A stretch of DNA of 53,214 bases from Lachnospiraceae bacterium (GCA_022776305.1 JALFIB010000058.1:1-53214), one strand, 5' to 3'; numbered from the stretch's first letter, positions 1-10,918 are shown. Translations and numbers: made by a program. Notes: generated by a model not told the origin, from the letters alone.

Positions 1-335
1 GAAAGCCAGTCATATCCTTCTCCGGATGCACCGATATACAGATCGTCATTCTGTACGGCATCCCGCATCCCCAGTGTTCTGGAATCTCCTACCCAGATGA
101 TGAACTGGTCGCTGGAAGCAAGGGCTGCTTCTGCCTCAGCCTCTTTTTCTTTTGGTGCTTCGGAGACTGGCTCATGAAGGGCATTCAGGACAGCATCGGC
201 TTCAGACTCTGCGACGGTTCCTTCAGGAGAAAACATGTCGTCCTTATACTGCATCGTTAAGTAAATGGCAAGGACAGCCAAAGCGATGATGGCAATGACG
301 GCAAGAAAGATACCGAGTATTGTTCGTTTCTTCAT
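1..335 (-). CDS. Membrane-anchored SGNH/GDSL-like protein (N-terminal part only)
   Basis: Reading leftwards from an ATG at 335-333, this frame stays open to the window edge, so about the first 111 residues are visible. Residues ~6-28 form one hydrophobic segment (uncleaved signal anchor). An acidic, Ala/Glu-rich spacer follows, then WVGDSRTLGM near residues 82-91. The GDSR motif near the start of a domain resembles block I of SGNH-fold hydrolases, which act on cell-surface esters; that family is inferred from this short motif only. A good ribosome-binding site (AGAGGA) precedes the ATG. The gene diverges from hrcA, and the shared upstream region carries one copy of a dispersed repeat. Catalytic Asp/His blocks would lie outside the window, so activity cannot be judged. 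Confidence 0.7.
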   Translation of the reverse strand, partial: MKKRTILGIFLAVIAIIALAVLAIYLTMQYKDDMFSPEGTVAESEADAVLNALHEPVSEAPKEKEAEAEAALASSDQFIIWVGDSRTLGMRDAVQNDDLYIGASGEGYDWL

Positions 336-431
336 ATAATATGTCCTCTCTAAAATCATTTAGCTGTTATATTGGTTAATACTAAACCATAATCAGCCAA
401 AAGTCAAATTTTACCGGGCGCATAATTCGAC

Positions 432-478
432 AGGGCTGTAGGAGCACAAAGCAGGAAACAATCCCTATGGCATCTTTT
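432..478 (-). repeat. Dispersed hairpin repeat, copy A (divergent)
   Basis: Read on the minus strand, this stretch aligns without gaps to the repeat at 38725-38771. By hand, 37 of 47 positions match and most differences are transitions. It keeps the GATGCCAT left block but has lost much of the inner stem pairing. It lies between the divergent SGNH-like gene and the hrcA promoter. Confidence 0.65.
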
Positions 479-534
479 TCCATTCGCATCATAAAAAATC
501 ATAAAAAATAAAAACGAAAAAATGAAAAATTCTA

Positions 535-563
535 TTGACAAACGATAAGGACGGTATTATATT
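535..563 (+). promoter_or_regulatory. Sigma-A promoter of the hrcA operon
   Basis: A TTGACA -35 box (535-540) and TATATT -10 box (558-563) are separated by exactly 17 nt. Transcription would begin near 570, just before the CIRCE operator. Confidence 0.8.
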
Positions 564-577
564 AACAAAGTAAGGTG

Positions 578-604
578 TTAGCACTCAAAGCAAGAGAGTG
601 CTAA
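578..604 (+). promoter_or_regulatory. CIRCE operator (HrcA binding site) of the dnaK operon
   Basis: A perfect TTAGCACTC-N9-GAGTGCTAA inverted repeat. This is the established operator of the heat-shock repressor HrcA. It sits in the 5' leader immediately downstream of the promoter, so HrcA would block its own operon. A second copy precedes groES at 50564. Confidence 0.97.
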
Positions 605-629
605 CAGCAAAGAGAAGGGAGGAGTTCAG

Positions 630-1652
630 ATGCAGCTGGATGATAGGAAATGGACGATATTAAAAGCTATCATCAAAACATATCTGGAGACTGGCGAACC
701 GGTGGGCTCGAGGACGATTTCCAAGTATGCAGACTTGAATCTGAGTTCCGCTACCATACGAAATGAGATGTCTGATCTGGAGGAGATGGGTTTGATCCTC
801 CAGCCCCATACTTCGGCAGGCCGTATTCCATCAGATGCAGGTTACCGGTTATACGTTGACCATATGATGGAAGAAAAGGACCGGGAAGTCACTGAGATGA
901 AAGAAATGATGATCCAGAGACAGGACCGCATGGAGCTGCTGCTAAAACAGCTTGCCAAGGTTTTAGCTGCGAATACAAACTACGCAGCTATGATCTCCGG
1001 GCCACAGTATCACCGGACAAAGCTGAAATTTATCCAGCTTTCCATTATCAGTGATTCGCAGATTCTGGCAGTGATCGTTGCCGAAGGAAATATAGTCAAG
1101 AATAAGATGATCAATATTGACCACGGCCTTGACCAGCAGACAGTTCTTGAGATGAATATTTTGCTGAATACTGCTTTAAACGGACTGACCATTGAAGAGA
1201 TCAATCTCAGTACGATTTCCAAATTGAAAGAACAGGCAGGCATTCACAGTGAGGTAGTGAACCAGGTACTGGACGCTGTAGCAGAGACGATTCAGTCTGC
1301 AAATGATGTAGAGATATATACCAGCGGTGCGACAAACATTTTTAAATATCCGGAGCTGAGCAGCAGTGAAAAAGCAAGTGAGCTGATCAGCGCATTCGAG
1401 GAAAAGAAAGACCTTGTGGATATGATCAGCACCGATGACGGAAAAGAGACTGGCATTCAGGTATATATCGGTCAGGAGACACCAATTCAGTCCATGCAGG
1501 ACTGCAGTGTTGTTACAGCTACGTATGAAATCGGCGAGGGCATGTATGGCCGGATCGGTGTCATAGGTCCGAAGCGAATGGATTATGATAAGGTAGTAAG
1601 CACCTTGAAGACGCTGATGGCACAGTTGGATCAGATATTCAAGAAAGGATAG
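630..1652 (+). CDS. hrcA: Heat-inducible transcription repressor HrcA
   Basis: A 340-residue repressor of class I heat-shock genes that binds CIRCE as a dimer; GroEL helps it fold in Bacillus. The N-terminal ~85 residues hold the winged-helix DNA-binding domain, with the family pattern GEPVGSRTIS and SSATIRNEM followed by AGRIPSDAGYR. The rest is the dimerisation and inserted domain, ending in a conserved GPKRMDY-type segment. Length is typical of the family. The ATG follows a strong GGGAGGAG site. It is the first gene of hrcA-grpE-dnaK-dnaJ, the standard Firmicutes order, and is self-regulated through the CIRCE 26 bp upstream. Confidence 0.97.
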   Translation: MQLDDRKWTILKAIIKTYLETGEPVGSRTISKYADLNLSSATIRNEMSDLEEMGLILQPHTSAGRIPSDAGYRLYVDHMMEEKDREVTEMKEMMIQRQDRMELLLKQLAKVLAANTNYAAMISGPQYHRTKLKFIQLSIISDSQILAVIVAEGNIVKNKMINIDHGLDQQTVLEMNILLNTALNGLTIEEINLSTISKLKEQAGIHSEVVNQVLDAVAETIQSANDVEIYTSGATNIFKYPELSSSEKASELISAFEEKKDLVDMISTDDGKETGIQVYIGQETPIQSMQDCSVVTATYEIGEGMYGRIGVIGPKRMDYDKVVSTLKTLMAQLDQIFKKG

Positions 1653-1656
1653 AAAG

Positions 1657-2343
1657 GTGGAATTGCCAGTGGAGGAGAATAAGAAAGAAGAAATTCTGGA
1701 TGAAGCTGCTGCGGCGGCAGATGAAGCGCAGGCCAGAGATGTGATAGAAGATACACCGGCGGATGATACAGTTGAAACACAGGATTCTGCAGAAGGAAAT
1801 GCAGCAAATGAAGGTGAGCCGGAGGCAGATACAGCAGAAAGCCAGAATGGACAGGAAGAAGCCGGGGATTCTAAGAAACATGGATTGTTCGGCAAGAAAA
1901 AGAAAGATAAAAAAGATATTCAGATCGAGGAGCTGACCGACAGAGTTCAGCGCCAGATGGCTGAATTCGATAATTTCCGCAAGCGTTCTGAAAAAGAAAA
2001 GTCAGCGATGTATGAGATCGGGGCAAAAAGCGTGATCGAGAAGATCCTCCCCACCATCGATAATTTTGAGAGAGGTTTTGCAGGGCTGACTGAGGAACAG
2101 AAAGCAGAGCCCTTTGCAGAAGGGATGGAAAAAGTATACCGCCAGATGATGACTACACTGGAAAGCCTTGGGGTAAAACCCATCGAGGCTGTGGGAAAAG
2201 AGTTCGATCCCAACTTCCACAACGCGGTGATGCATGTGGAGGATGAAGAAGCAGGGGAAAACATCATCGTAGAGGAATTCCAAAAAGGTTACCTTTACCG
2301 TGACAGTGTGGTAAGGCACAGCATGGTCAAGGTGGCAAATTAA
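1657..2343 (+). CDS. grpE: Nucleotide exchange factor GrpE
   Basis: Cochaperone that releases ADP from DnaK. The N-terminal ~75 residues are acidic and low-complexity, followed by a Lys-rich patch (GKKKKDKKD). A long coiled coil then carries the family signature RQMAEFDNFRKRSEKEK, with a C-terminal beta-wing domain ending near YRDSVVRHSMVKV. The GTG at 1657 lies 4 nt after the hrcA stop. An in-frame GTG at 1669, about 11 nt beyond the AGAAAGG site, is an equally possible start. The acidic tail before the coiled coil is longer than in E. coli GrpE but usual in clostridia. Confidence 0.95.
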   Translation: MELPVEENKKEEILDEAAAAADEAQARDVIEDTPADDTVETQDSAEGNAANEGEPEADTAESQNGQEEAGDSKKHGLFGKKKKDKKDIQIEELTDRVQRQMAEFDNFRKRSEKEKSAMYEIGAKSVIEKILPTIDNFERGFAGLTEEQKAEPFAEGMEKVYRQMMTTLESLGVKPIEAVGKEFDPNFHNAVMHVEDEEAGENIIVEEFQKGYLYRDSVVRHSMVKVAN

Positions 2344-2368
2344 TCAGGTAACAAGTTATATTATATAG

Positions 2369-4282
<1,914 letters not shown>

Positions 4283-4327
4283 ACACAAAAGCTATTAGAA
4301 ATATAAAAGATAGAAAAGACAGCATTA

Positions 4328-4348
4328 CCCCTGAAGACCCTTCAGGGG
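4328..4348 (+). other. Intercistronic hairpin between dnaK and dnaJ
   Basis: A perfect 9-bp stem (CCCCTGAAG / CTTCAGGGG) with a 3-nt loop, extended by CATT/AATG outside. No U-run follows, so it is more likely an mRNA-processing or stabilising element, giving more DnaK than DnaJ, than a terminator. Confidence 0.6.
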
Positions 4349-4376
4349 CAATGTTGTGTTAATTGAGGTGGTATAA

Positions 4377-5555
4377 ATGGCAGAGAATAAAAGAGATTAC
4401 TATGAAGTCCTCGGCGTAGATCGGAACGCAGATGAGGCAGCGTTAAAAAAAGCATACAGGGTTCTTGCAAAAAAATACCATCCGGACATGAATCCAGGAG
4501 ACGCCGAGGCAGAAAAAAAATTCAAAGAGGCTTCAGAAGCGTATGCGGTTTTGAGTGACCCGGAAAAGAGAAGACAGTATGACCAGTTTGGGCATGCCGC
4601 ATTTGAACAGGGCGGTCCGGGTGCCGGAGGCTTTGACGGATTTAATTTCAGCGGTGATATGGGTGATATTTTCGGTGATATTTTCGGTGATCTTTTTGGA
4701 GGCGGAAGACGGCGTGGAGGCCCGCAGGGACCTATGCAGGGCGCAAATGTGCGGACCAGCGTCCGTATTACCTTTGAGGAGGCTATTTCAGGCTGTGAAA
4801 AGGAAATCGAGCTCAGCTTAAAAGACGAATGTTCAAAATGCCACGGTACAGGTGCAAAACCGGGTACTTCCCCGGAAACTTGTCCAAAATGCGGCGGAAA
4901 AGGTCAGGTGGTCTTTACACAGCAGTCATTATTTGGTACAGTACAAAATGTACAGACTTGTCCGGAGTGTCGCGGTACAGGAAAGATTATCAAAGAAAAA
5001 TGCCCGGACTGCTACGGAACCGGCTATACATCAAGCAAAAAGAAGATCAAAGTTACAATTCCGGCAGGTATTGACAACGGACAGAGCATCCGTATCCGCG
5101 AAAAAGGCGAACCGGGTACAAACGGCGGCCCGAGAGGCGACCTGCTGGTAGAAGTGATCGTGGGAAGACATCCCATCTTCCAGCGTCAGGATATGAATAT
5201 TTACTCCACTGTACCCATGAGCTTTGCCCAGGCAGCATTGGGCGGGGATATCCGTATCAGTACCGTAGACGGCGATATTGTTTATACAGTCAAACCGGGT
5301 ACACAGACAGATACTAAGGTTCGGTTCAAAGGAAAAGGTGTCCCGTCCCTGCGCAATAAGAATGTGCGTGGTGACCATTACGTGACCCTTGTGATCGAAG
5401 TGCCCACAAAGCTCAGTGAGTCAGCAAAAGAAGCACTTCGGGAGTTTGACCGTGAATCAGGAAACAGCCTCGGGCAGGCAGATTCAGAGAAAAAATCAGA
5501 TAAACCGAAGAAAAAAGGGTTTATGGATAAGCTGAAAGAAACCTTTGAAGACTAA
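4377..5555 (+). CDS. dnaJ: Chaperone protein DnaJ (type I Hsp40)
   Basis: A 392-residue J-protein that stimulates DnaK ATPase and delivers substrates. The order is canonical: a J domain with the essential HPD in [11 protein letters not shown] (~residues 36-38); a Gly/Phe-rich region with repeated GDIFGD; a zinc domain with four CxxCxGxG repeats ([32 protein letters not shown]); then two beta-barrel domains and a Lys-rich tail. It is the last gene of the CIRCE operon. Its ATG has a GAGGTGGT site 7 nt upstream. Confidence 0.98.
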   Translation: MAENKRDYYEVLGVDRNADEAALKKAYRVLAKKYHPDMNPGDAEAEKKFKEASEAYAVLSDPEKRRQYDQFGHAAFEQGGPGAGGFDGFNFSGDMGDIFGDIFGDLFGGGRRRGGPQGPMQGANVRTSVRITFEEAISGCEKEIELSLKDECSKCHGTGAKPGTSPETCPKCGGKGQVVFTQQSLFGTVQNVQTCPECRGTGKIIKEKCPDCYGTGYTSSKKKIKVTIPAGIDNGQSIRIREKGEPGTNGGPRGDLLVEVIVGRHPIFQRQDMNIYSTVPMSFAQAALGGDIRISTVDGDIVYTVKPGTQTDTKVRFKGKGVPSLRNKNVRGDHYVTLVIEVPTKLSESAKEALREFDRESGNSLGQADSEKKSDKPKKKGFMDKLKETFED

Positions 5556-5645
5556 GAAAGAAGTTTTTTTGGATTACGGCAGAAGCGTTTGGAGAATAAG
5601 GAAAGAAACTGATTGAGCAATGGCTGAGGATTGCAGAGGGAAAAT

Positions 5646-6599
5646 ATGCGTTGGAATAAATTTACATTAAAGACACGTACAGAGGTGGAAGATATTGTCA
5701 TTTCCTCATTGGCAGATGCCGGTGTGGAAGGCGTAGAGATTGAAGATAAGGTACCTCTTTCAGAATCAGATAAACAGCAGATGTTTGTGGATATCCTTCC
5801 GGACGGACCGGAGGATGACGGGATTGCGTATCTCAGCTTTTACCTTGAGGAGGATGCAGACAAAGAAAGGATCCTTGCCAGAGTAAAAGAAGAGCTTGAT
5901 GACCTGCGGAATTTTGTGGATATCGGGGAAGGGACGATCACAGAAGGACAGACAGAGGATAAGGACTGGATCAACAATTGGAAAGAATATTTCCATCAGT
6001 TCTATGTGGATGATATCCTGATCATCCCGTCTTGGGAAGAGGTACAGGAAGAAGATAAGGATAAAATGATCATTCATATCGATCCGGGGACTGCTTTCGG
6101 TACAGGTATGCATGAGACGACTCAGCTGTGTATGCGCCAGCTGAAAAAATATGTCACATCGGAAACGGAGATACTGGATGTTGGGACAGGCAGTGGTATT
6201 TTGTCCATTGTGGCATTGAAGCTGGGAGCAAAGCATGCGGTGGGGACAGACCTTGACCCCTGTGCCATCACAGCCACAAAAGAAAACCTTGAGGCAAATG
6301 ATATACCGGAAGATTCCATGGATGTGATGATCGGCAATATTATTGACGACAAAGCCGTACAAGATGAAGTGGGATATGAGAAGTATGATATTGTTGCAGC
6401 CAACATCCTTGCGGATGTGCTTGTTCCCCTGACACCGGTGATCCTGCATCAGCTGAAGCATGGTGGGATCTATATTACCTCAGGGATTATTGAAGAAAAA
6501 GAAGAGACTGTGGTAGAAGCTGTAAAAGCAGCAGGACTTGAGGTTGTGGAAGTGACTCATCAAAATGACTGGGTTTCTGTGACGGCAAGAAAGAAGTAG
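5646..6599 (+). CDS. prmA: Ribosomal protein L11 methyltransferase PrmA
   Basis: SAM-dependent methyltransferase that modifies L11. The Rossmann motif I is LDVGTGSGILSIVALKLG, preceded by the PrmA-specific DPGTAFGTGMHETTQLC; IVAANILADVL is the post-I/IV motif. The N-terminal ~110 residues are the L11-recognition domain. The reading frame can be extended upstream to a TTG at 5631. The ATG at 5646, 5 nt after GAGGG, gives the family-typical start MRWNKFTLKT and 317 residues. It follows dnaJ and is 5 nt from rsmE, a common Firmicutes arrangement. Confidence 0.95.
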   Translation: MRWNKFTLKTRTEVEDIVISSLADAGVEGVEIEDKVPLSESDKQQMFVDILPDGPEDDGIAYLSFYLEEDADKERILARVKEELDDLRNFVDIGEGTITEGQTEDKDWINNWKEYFHQFYVDDILIIPSWEEVQEEDKDKMIIHIDPGTAFGTGMHETTQLCMRQLKKYVTSETEILDVGTGSGILSIVALKLGAKHAVGTDLDPCAITATKENLEANDIPEDSMDVMIGNIIDDKAVQDEVGYEKYDIVAANILADVLVPLTPVILHQLKHGGIYITSGIIEEKEETVVEAVKAAGLEVVEVTHQNDWVSVTARKK

Positions 6600-6604
6600 G
6601 GGAT

Positions 6605-7348
6605 ATGTATCATTTTTTTGTGGAACCGTGTCAGATCGGGGAAAAAGAAATCCGAATAGAAGGCAGTGATGTGAACCACATCCGCAATGTACTCCGGATG
6701 GGGATCGGAGAGCAGATCACTGTGAGCAGCGGAGAAGATAAAAAAGAATTTCGCTGCGAGATTGCTGGGATTGAAGAATCCTGTATCCGTGCTAAGATCA
6801 TGTGGATTGAGGAAAAGGATGCGGAGCTCCCTTCAAAAATATACCTTTTTCAGGGGCTTCCCAAAGGGGATAAAATGGAGTGGATCATCCAAAAAGCGGT
6901 GGAGCTTGGTGCCTGTGAGATCATTCCCATGGCGACAAAACGTGCGGTGGTGAAGCTGGATCCCAAAAAGGCAGCTGCGAAGGTGAAGCGCTGGAACGCT
7001 ATTTCAGAGAGTGCGGCAAAACAATCAAAGCGCTTAGTCATTCCACAAGTCCATGAGGTCATGAGTTTCCGTGAGGCTGTATCGTATGCTTCGGGTTTTG
7101 ATAAAAAATTGATTCCCTATGAGCTGGCTGAAGGCATGGACCAGACAAGAAATACATTTTCACAGATCACCCCGGGGGATTCCGTTGCAGTGTTCATCGG
7201 ACCGGAGGGTGGGTTTGACGAAGAAGAGATCACCCTTGCACAGGAAAACGGGATATTGCCCATTACTCTGGGACGCAGGATCTTGCGTACAGAGACGGCA
7301 GGGATGGCAGTGCTGTCGGTTTTGATGTTCCAGCTGGAACAAAAATGA
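6605..7348 (+). CDS. rsmE: 16S rRNA (uracil-1498-N3)-methyltransferase RsmE
   Basis: A SPOUT-class methyltransferase of 247 residues. The N-terminal PUA-like barrel contains DVNHIRNVLRM. The C-terminal SPOUT knot carries FIGPEGGF and ITLGRRILRTETAG, which form the SAM pocket. It methylates U1498 of 16S rRNA. The ATG lies 5 nt after the prmA stop, with GGGGAT as ribosome-binding site, so it is probably co-transcribed with prmA. Confidence 0.95.
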   Translation: MYHFFVEPCQIGEKEIRIEGSDVNHIRNVLRMGIGEQITVSSGEDKKEFRCEIAGIEESCIRAKIMWIEEKDAELPSKIYLFQGLPKGDKMEWIIQKAVELGACEIIPMATKRAVVKLDPKKAAAKVKRWNAISESAAKQSKRLVIPQVHEVMSFREAVSYASGFDKKLIPYELAEGMDQTRNTFSQITPGDSVAVFIGPEGGFDEEEITLAQENGILPITLGRRILRTETAGMAVLSVLMFQLEQK

Positions 7349-7454
7349 TTTAGAAATATGAAAGGAATGTTGAGCCGCAAGATACCATAGGGATATCGTG
7401 ATAATTGGTGCTGGCTTTGGCATTATAAAACATTTAAAATGAGGAGGAAATGAC

Positions 7455-7757
7455 ATGGTATACCATATTGTGATGTGGAAATTCAAAGAGGAGATCGCAG
7501 AGGAGAAAAAACCGGAGCTGATGGAAGCAATGGCTGAAAACCTTGGCGGATTAGTAGGCAAAGTGCCGGGACTGCTTACAGTGAAATTCGTAAAAAATCC
7601 CATTCCGTCCAGCACCCATGATATGGCTCTTGTAACTACACTGGAAAAGGCAGAGGATATCGCCGTATATGCGAAACATCCGGCACACGTGGCAGTGGCA
7701 GATACATACGTTCGCCCGTATGTTTGCGACAGGGCCTGCCTCGATTATGAAGCATAA
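7455..7757 (+). CDS. Dabb-family (stress-responsive A/B barrel) small protein
   Basis: A 100-residue protein beginning MVYHIVMWKFKEE, with later LTVKFVKNP, HDMALVTTLE and YAKHPAHVAV. This matches the dimeric ferredoxin-like Dabb fold (PF07876). Some family members bind or cyclise small polyketide-like molecules, but in bacteria the role is mostly unknown; no catalytic residue can be assigned. It stands alone between rsmE and an ACT-domain gene, with a strong GAGGAGG site and its own downstream hairpin. Confidence 0.85.
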   Translation: MVYHIVMWKFKEEIAEEKKPELMEAMAENLGGLVGKVPGLLTVKFVKNPIPSSTHDMALVTTLEKAEDIAVYAKHPAHVAVADTYVRPYVCDRACLDYEA

Positions 7758-7780
7758 AAAGTAATAAAACAAAGCAAAAA

Positions 7781-7826
7781 ATGTGCTGTCGTGAAAAAGG
7801 CTCCAAGAGCGCCCACGGCAGCACAT
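7781..7826 (+). terminator. Hairpin after the Dabb gene
   Basis: A 12-13 bp stem (ATGTGCTG-CGTG against CACGGCAGCACAT) with one wobble and a purine-rich loop. It is preceded by an A-run and followed by only a short CTTGTT tract, so it is a plausible but not strong terminator. Read on the minus strand, the A-run gives a much better U-tract. Confidence 0.6.
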
Positions 7827-7920
7827 CTTGTTATGTCATAGGATAGTGATGTGGCATCGCAGAGCAATTGATCTGGTATTTTATGATATTTAGATCGACA
7901 TAGGAAAGAGGGATTGAAAC

Positions 7921-8340
7921 ATGTTAAGTCAGGTATCGATATTTACGGAAAATAAAAAAGGCGCGATGTTGGCCATTACAAATATTTTAAAGGAGCAGGG
8001 AATCAATATTTTAGGATCTATCACCAACGACAGCCCGGAGTACGGGATCATCCGGATGGTGGTTTCCCATCCCCAGAAAGCAGTGGAAGCTCTTTCGGGT
8101 GCAGGATATATGTGTAAGATGACAGACGTGCTGGGCGTAGAGCTTCAAGATAAAGTAGGAGAGTTAAACAGGCTTTTGAATGCTCTGGATGAGAGCAATA
8201 TCAATGTGAATTACCTGTACCTTTCCTTTAACCGTGATTCCGGAAGTCCTGTTATGGTATTCCATACAAATGATATTATGGAAGTAGAAGACTGTCTGGA
8301 GACAAAAGGGTTTCAGGTACTTCAATTCCTTCGGGAGTAA
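7921..8340 (+). CDS. Tandem ACT-domain amino-acid-binding protein
   Basis: A 139-residue protein consisting of two ACT domains and nothing else. The first is MLSQVSIFTENKKGAMLAITNILKEQ (about residues 1-68); the second is VGELNRLLNALDESNINVNYLYLSF (about 72-139). Stand-alone double-ACT proteins in Firmicutes are thought to sense amino acids and to act as regulators, but no target is known. It lacks any catalytic domain. It lies just upstream of the cysteine desulfurase-thiI pair, which has its own promoter, so co-function is not implied. Confidence 0.88.
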   Translation: MLSQVSIFTENKKGAMLAITNILKEQGINILGSITNDSPEYGIIRMVVSHPQKAVEALSGAGYMCKMTDVLGVELQDKVGELNRLLNALDESNINVNYLYLSFNRDSGSPVMVFHTNDIMEVEDCLETKGFQVLQFLRE

Positions 8341-8357
8341 GGAAAAAGAAGAACCTG

Positions 8358-8401
8358 AAAAGAAAATGCCATGGATTTGCAAAAGAAATGCCATGGATTT
8401 G
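8358..8401 (+). repeat. Short tandem duplication
   Basis: Two adjacent near-identical copies of a ~22-nt unit (AAAAGAAA-TGCCATGGATTTG) at 8358-8379 and 8381-8401, differing by one A. They lie in the leader region before the cysteine desulfurase promoter. This looks like a recent duplication. Confidence 0.8.
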
Positions 8402-8403
8402 GG

Positions 8404-8432
8404 TTGAAAAACACTTCCTTTTCCTGTACAAT
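8404..8432 (+). promoter_or_regulatory. Sigma-A promoter of the cysteine desulfurase-thiI operon
   Basis: TTGAAA (8404-8409), 17-nt spacer, TACAAT (8427-8432). It lies 43 nt before the GTG start. Confidence 0.75.
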
Positions 8433-8474
8433 ATCATATCAGCAGAAAAGGACGTTTGAGAAAAGAGGATTACA

Positions 8475-9635
8475 GTGGAAGCATATTTGGATAATTCGGC
8501 TACTACGCGATGCACCGAAGGCGTACGGGATGTGGTCGTACGTACAATGATGGAGGATTACGGAAATCCTTCTTCTAAGCATATGAAAGGTGTGGAGGCA
8601 GAACGGTATCTTCGGGATGCACGTGAGACCATCGCAAAGACGCTGAAAGTAAATGAAAAAGAGATTTATTTCACCTCAGGGGCAACCGAGTCAAACAACT
8701 GGGCATTGATCGGGGCAGCCATGGCGAACCGCAGGGCAGGTATGCACCTGATCACCACGGCGGTCGAGCATGCAGCTGTTTTGATGCCCATGCAGTATTT
8801 GAAAGAGCAGGGATTCCGCATCACATACCTTCCGGTGGACGAAAAAGGGAAGATCAGCCTGAAGGATCTGGAAGATGCCATCTGTGACGACACCATACTG
8901 GTATCCATCATGTATGTAAACAATGAGATCGGCACCATCGAGCCTATCGAAGAGGCGGCCAAGCTGGTGAAAAAACGTAACCCTAAGATCCTCTTCCATG
9001 TGGACGGCGTGCAGGCGTACGGTAAAATGCAGGTATTTCCGAAGCGTCTTGGCGTAGACATGTTTTCCGTCAGCGCCCATAAGATCCATGGGCCAAAAGG
9101 CATTGGCTTTTTGTACGTAAATGAAAAAGTAAAGATCCATCCTTTGATTTTAGGAGGAGGGCAGCAAAAAGGAATGCGTTCCGGCACGGACAATGTTCCG
9201 GGGGCAGCAGGACTTGCGGAAGCGGCTAAGGAAGCTTATGCACATTTAGATGAAAGTACCGCACATTTACTGAAATTGAAAAAGCGGATGATGGATGGAC
9301 TGAGAGGTCTTCCGGAGCGCATCGTGATTCATTCAGAGGAAGGGGACAAAAGCGCGCCCCATATTGTAAGTGCCGCGTTTCCGGGAATCCGCAGCGAGGT
9401 ATTGCTTCACGCGCTGGAAGAGGAAGGAATCTACGTTTCGGCCGGGTCGGCATGTTCCTCGAACAAGAAGCTTCCTGTCAGTACAGTGCTGAAAGAACTG
9501 CATCTTAGCCCGGAACTTCTGGAATCTACCCTGCGTTTCAGTTTCAGTCGTTTTACTACGGAAGAAGAAATCGATTACTGTTTGGAAACGCTGAGAGAAT
9601 TGCTGCCGGTATTGAGCCGTTATGCAAGACATTAG
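8475..9635 (+). CDS. Cysteine desulfurase (NifS/IscS-like, ThiI partner)
   Basis: A PLP enzyme that converts cysteine to alanine and carries the sulfur as a persulfide. The PLP lysine is K203 in SVSAHKIHGPKG and the catalytic cysteine is C327 in SAGSACSSN. N-terminal YLDNSATTR and the TAVEH segment are also conserved. It starts with GTG, 5 nt after AGAGGAT. It is immediately followed by thiI (23 nt gap). In Bacillus the equivalent dedicated desulfurase (NifZ) supplies sulfur to ThiI for 4-thiouridine in tRNA, so that is the inferred role here rather than general Fe-S assembly. Confidence 0.93.
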   Translation: MEAYLDNSATTRCTEGVRDVVVRTMMEDYGNPSSKHMKGVEAERYLRDARETIAKTLKVNEKEIYFTSGATESNNWALIGAAMANRRAGMHLITTAVEHAAVLMPMQYLKEQGFRITYLPVDEKGKISLKDLEDAICDDTILVSIMYVNNEIGTIEPIEEAAKLVKKRNPKILFHVDGVQAYGKMQVFPKRLGVDMFSVSAHKIHGPKGIGFLYVNEKVKIHPLILGGGQQKGMRSGTDNVPGAAGLAEAAKEAYAHLDESTAHLLKLKKRMMDGLRGLPERIVIHSEEGDKSAPHIVSAAFPGIRSEVLLHALEEEGIYVSAGSACSSNKKLPVSTVLKELHLSPELLESTLRFSFSRFTTEEEIDYCLETLRELLPVLSRYARH

Positions 9636-9658
9636 AATGAGAGAAAAGGAAAAAGCGT

Positions 9659-10837
9659 ATGTTTAAGACTTTTTTGATAAAATATGGTGAAATCGCAATA
9701 AAAGGGAAAAACCGCCATCTCTTTGAGGACGCTCTGGTCCGCCAGATCGTCCATGCATTAAGAGGGGTAGAAGGGAAATTCCATGTATATAAAGAGCAGG
9801 GAAGAATCTACATTGACTGTGAGTCACCCTATGATTTTGAGGAGACGGTGTCTGCCTTAAAATGCGTATTTGGTATTGTGGGGATCTGCCCTGTCATGAA
9901 GGTAGAAGATGAAGGGCTGGAACAGCTTGGAAATGACGTCATTGATTTTTTGGAAAATGTATATGATATTGACAAACAAACATTTAAAGTAGTGACAAGG
10001 CGTGCCCGCAAAAGCTATCCCGTGGAATCCATGGAGGTCAGCTGTGAGCTGGGCGGACGGATCCTTGAAGCATTTCCGGGAATGCGGGTGGATGTACATG
10101 ATCCGGAGATCACCCTTCACGTTGAGATCCGTGAAAAGATCTATATTTATTCCAAGATCATCCCGGGACCTGGAGGAATGCCGGTGGGTACCAACGGAAA
10201 AGCCATGCTTCTGCTGTCAGGCGGGATCGACAGCCCTGTTGCAGGCTATATGATCTGCAAAAGAGGCGTCAAGCTGGATGCCACATATTTCCATGCGCCG
10301 CCTTATACCAGCGAACGTGCAAAACAAAAAGTAGTGGATCTGGCCAAAAAGGTTGCAAAGTATTCCGGCCCTATCAATCTCCATGTGGTGAATTTTACGG
10401 ATATCCAGCTTTATATTTACGATAAATGTCCTCATGATGAGCTGACCATTATCATGCGCCGCTACATGATGAAGATCGCGGAGCATTTTGCAAAAGAAGG
10501 CGGCTCCCTTGCCCTTATCACAGGGGAAAGCATTGGCCAGGTGGCAAGCCAGACTATGCAGAGCCTTGCAGCAACAAATGAAGTATGTACTATGCCTGTC
10601 TTCCGGCCTCTGATCGGTTTTGATAAGCAGGAGATCGTGGATATCGCAGAGAAGATCGATACGTATGAGACATCCATTCTTCCTTTTGAGGACTGCTGCA
10701 CCATATTTGTGGCAAAACATCCGGTGACAAAACCGAACCTGAACGTGATTAAATGTTCAGAAAGAAAACTGGAAGAGAAGATCGACGAGCTGGTGAAGAC
10801 AGCCATTGAGACCACAGAGACCATAAGAATCGAATAG
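9659..10837 (+). CDS. thiI: tRNA 4-thiouridine synthase ThiI
   Basis: A 392-residue tRNA sulfurtransferase. It has an N-terminal ferredoxin-like and THUMP region (to ~165) for tRNA binding. An ATP-pyrophosphatase domain follows, with the PP-loop SGGIDSPVAGYM (~residues 184-195) that adenylates U8. Cysteines within the domain include the EDCCTIF pair. It lacks the C-terminal rhodanese domain of E. coli ThiI, as is usual in Firmicutes, so persulfide sulfur must come straight from the desulfurase encoded upstream. Confidence 0.95.
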   Translation: MFKTFLIKYGEIAIKGKNRHLFEDALVRQIVHALRGVEGKFHVYKEQGRIYIDCESPYDFEETVSALKCVFGIVGICPVMKVEDEGLEQLGNDVIDFLENVYDIDKQTFKVVTRRARKSYPVESMEVSCELGGRILEAFPGMRVDVHDPEITLHVEIREKIYIYSKIIPGPGGMPVGTNGKAMLLLSGGIDSPVAGYMICKRGVKLDATYFHAPPYTSERAKQKVVDLAKKVAKYSGPINLHVVNFTDIQLYIYDKCPHDELTIIMRRYMMKIAEHFAKEGGSLALITGESIGQVASQTMQSLAATNEVCTMPVFRPLIGFDKQEIVDIAEKIDTYETSILPFEDCCTIFVAKHPVTKPNLNVIKCSERKLEEKIDELVKTAIETTETIRIE

Positions 10838-10859
10838 ACAGTCAGATAAAATGAAAAAA

Positions 10860-10902
10860 GCTGCGATGAATCATCCTGTTTGCAGGATCTATGCATCGCA
10901 GC
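10860..10902. terminator. Bidirectional terminator between thiI and the HPr-like gene
   Basis: A perfect 9-bp stem (GCTGCGATG / CATCGCAGC) with an inner CCTG/CAGG stem. On the minus strand it is followed by a strong CTTTTTTC tract, terminating the HPr-like gene. On the plus strand only AGTTTTATC follows, a weaker terminator for thiI. Confidence 0.85.
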
Positions 10903-10918
10903 AGTTTTATCATCATTA

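Noticed and set aside
4328-4348. Rho-independent terminator between dnaK and dnaJ
   Set aside because: The stem is perfect but no U-run follows and dnaJ has no promoter of its own, so an intercistronic processing hairpin is more likely.
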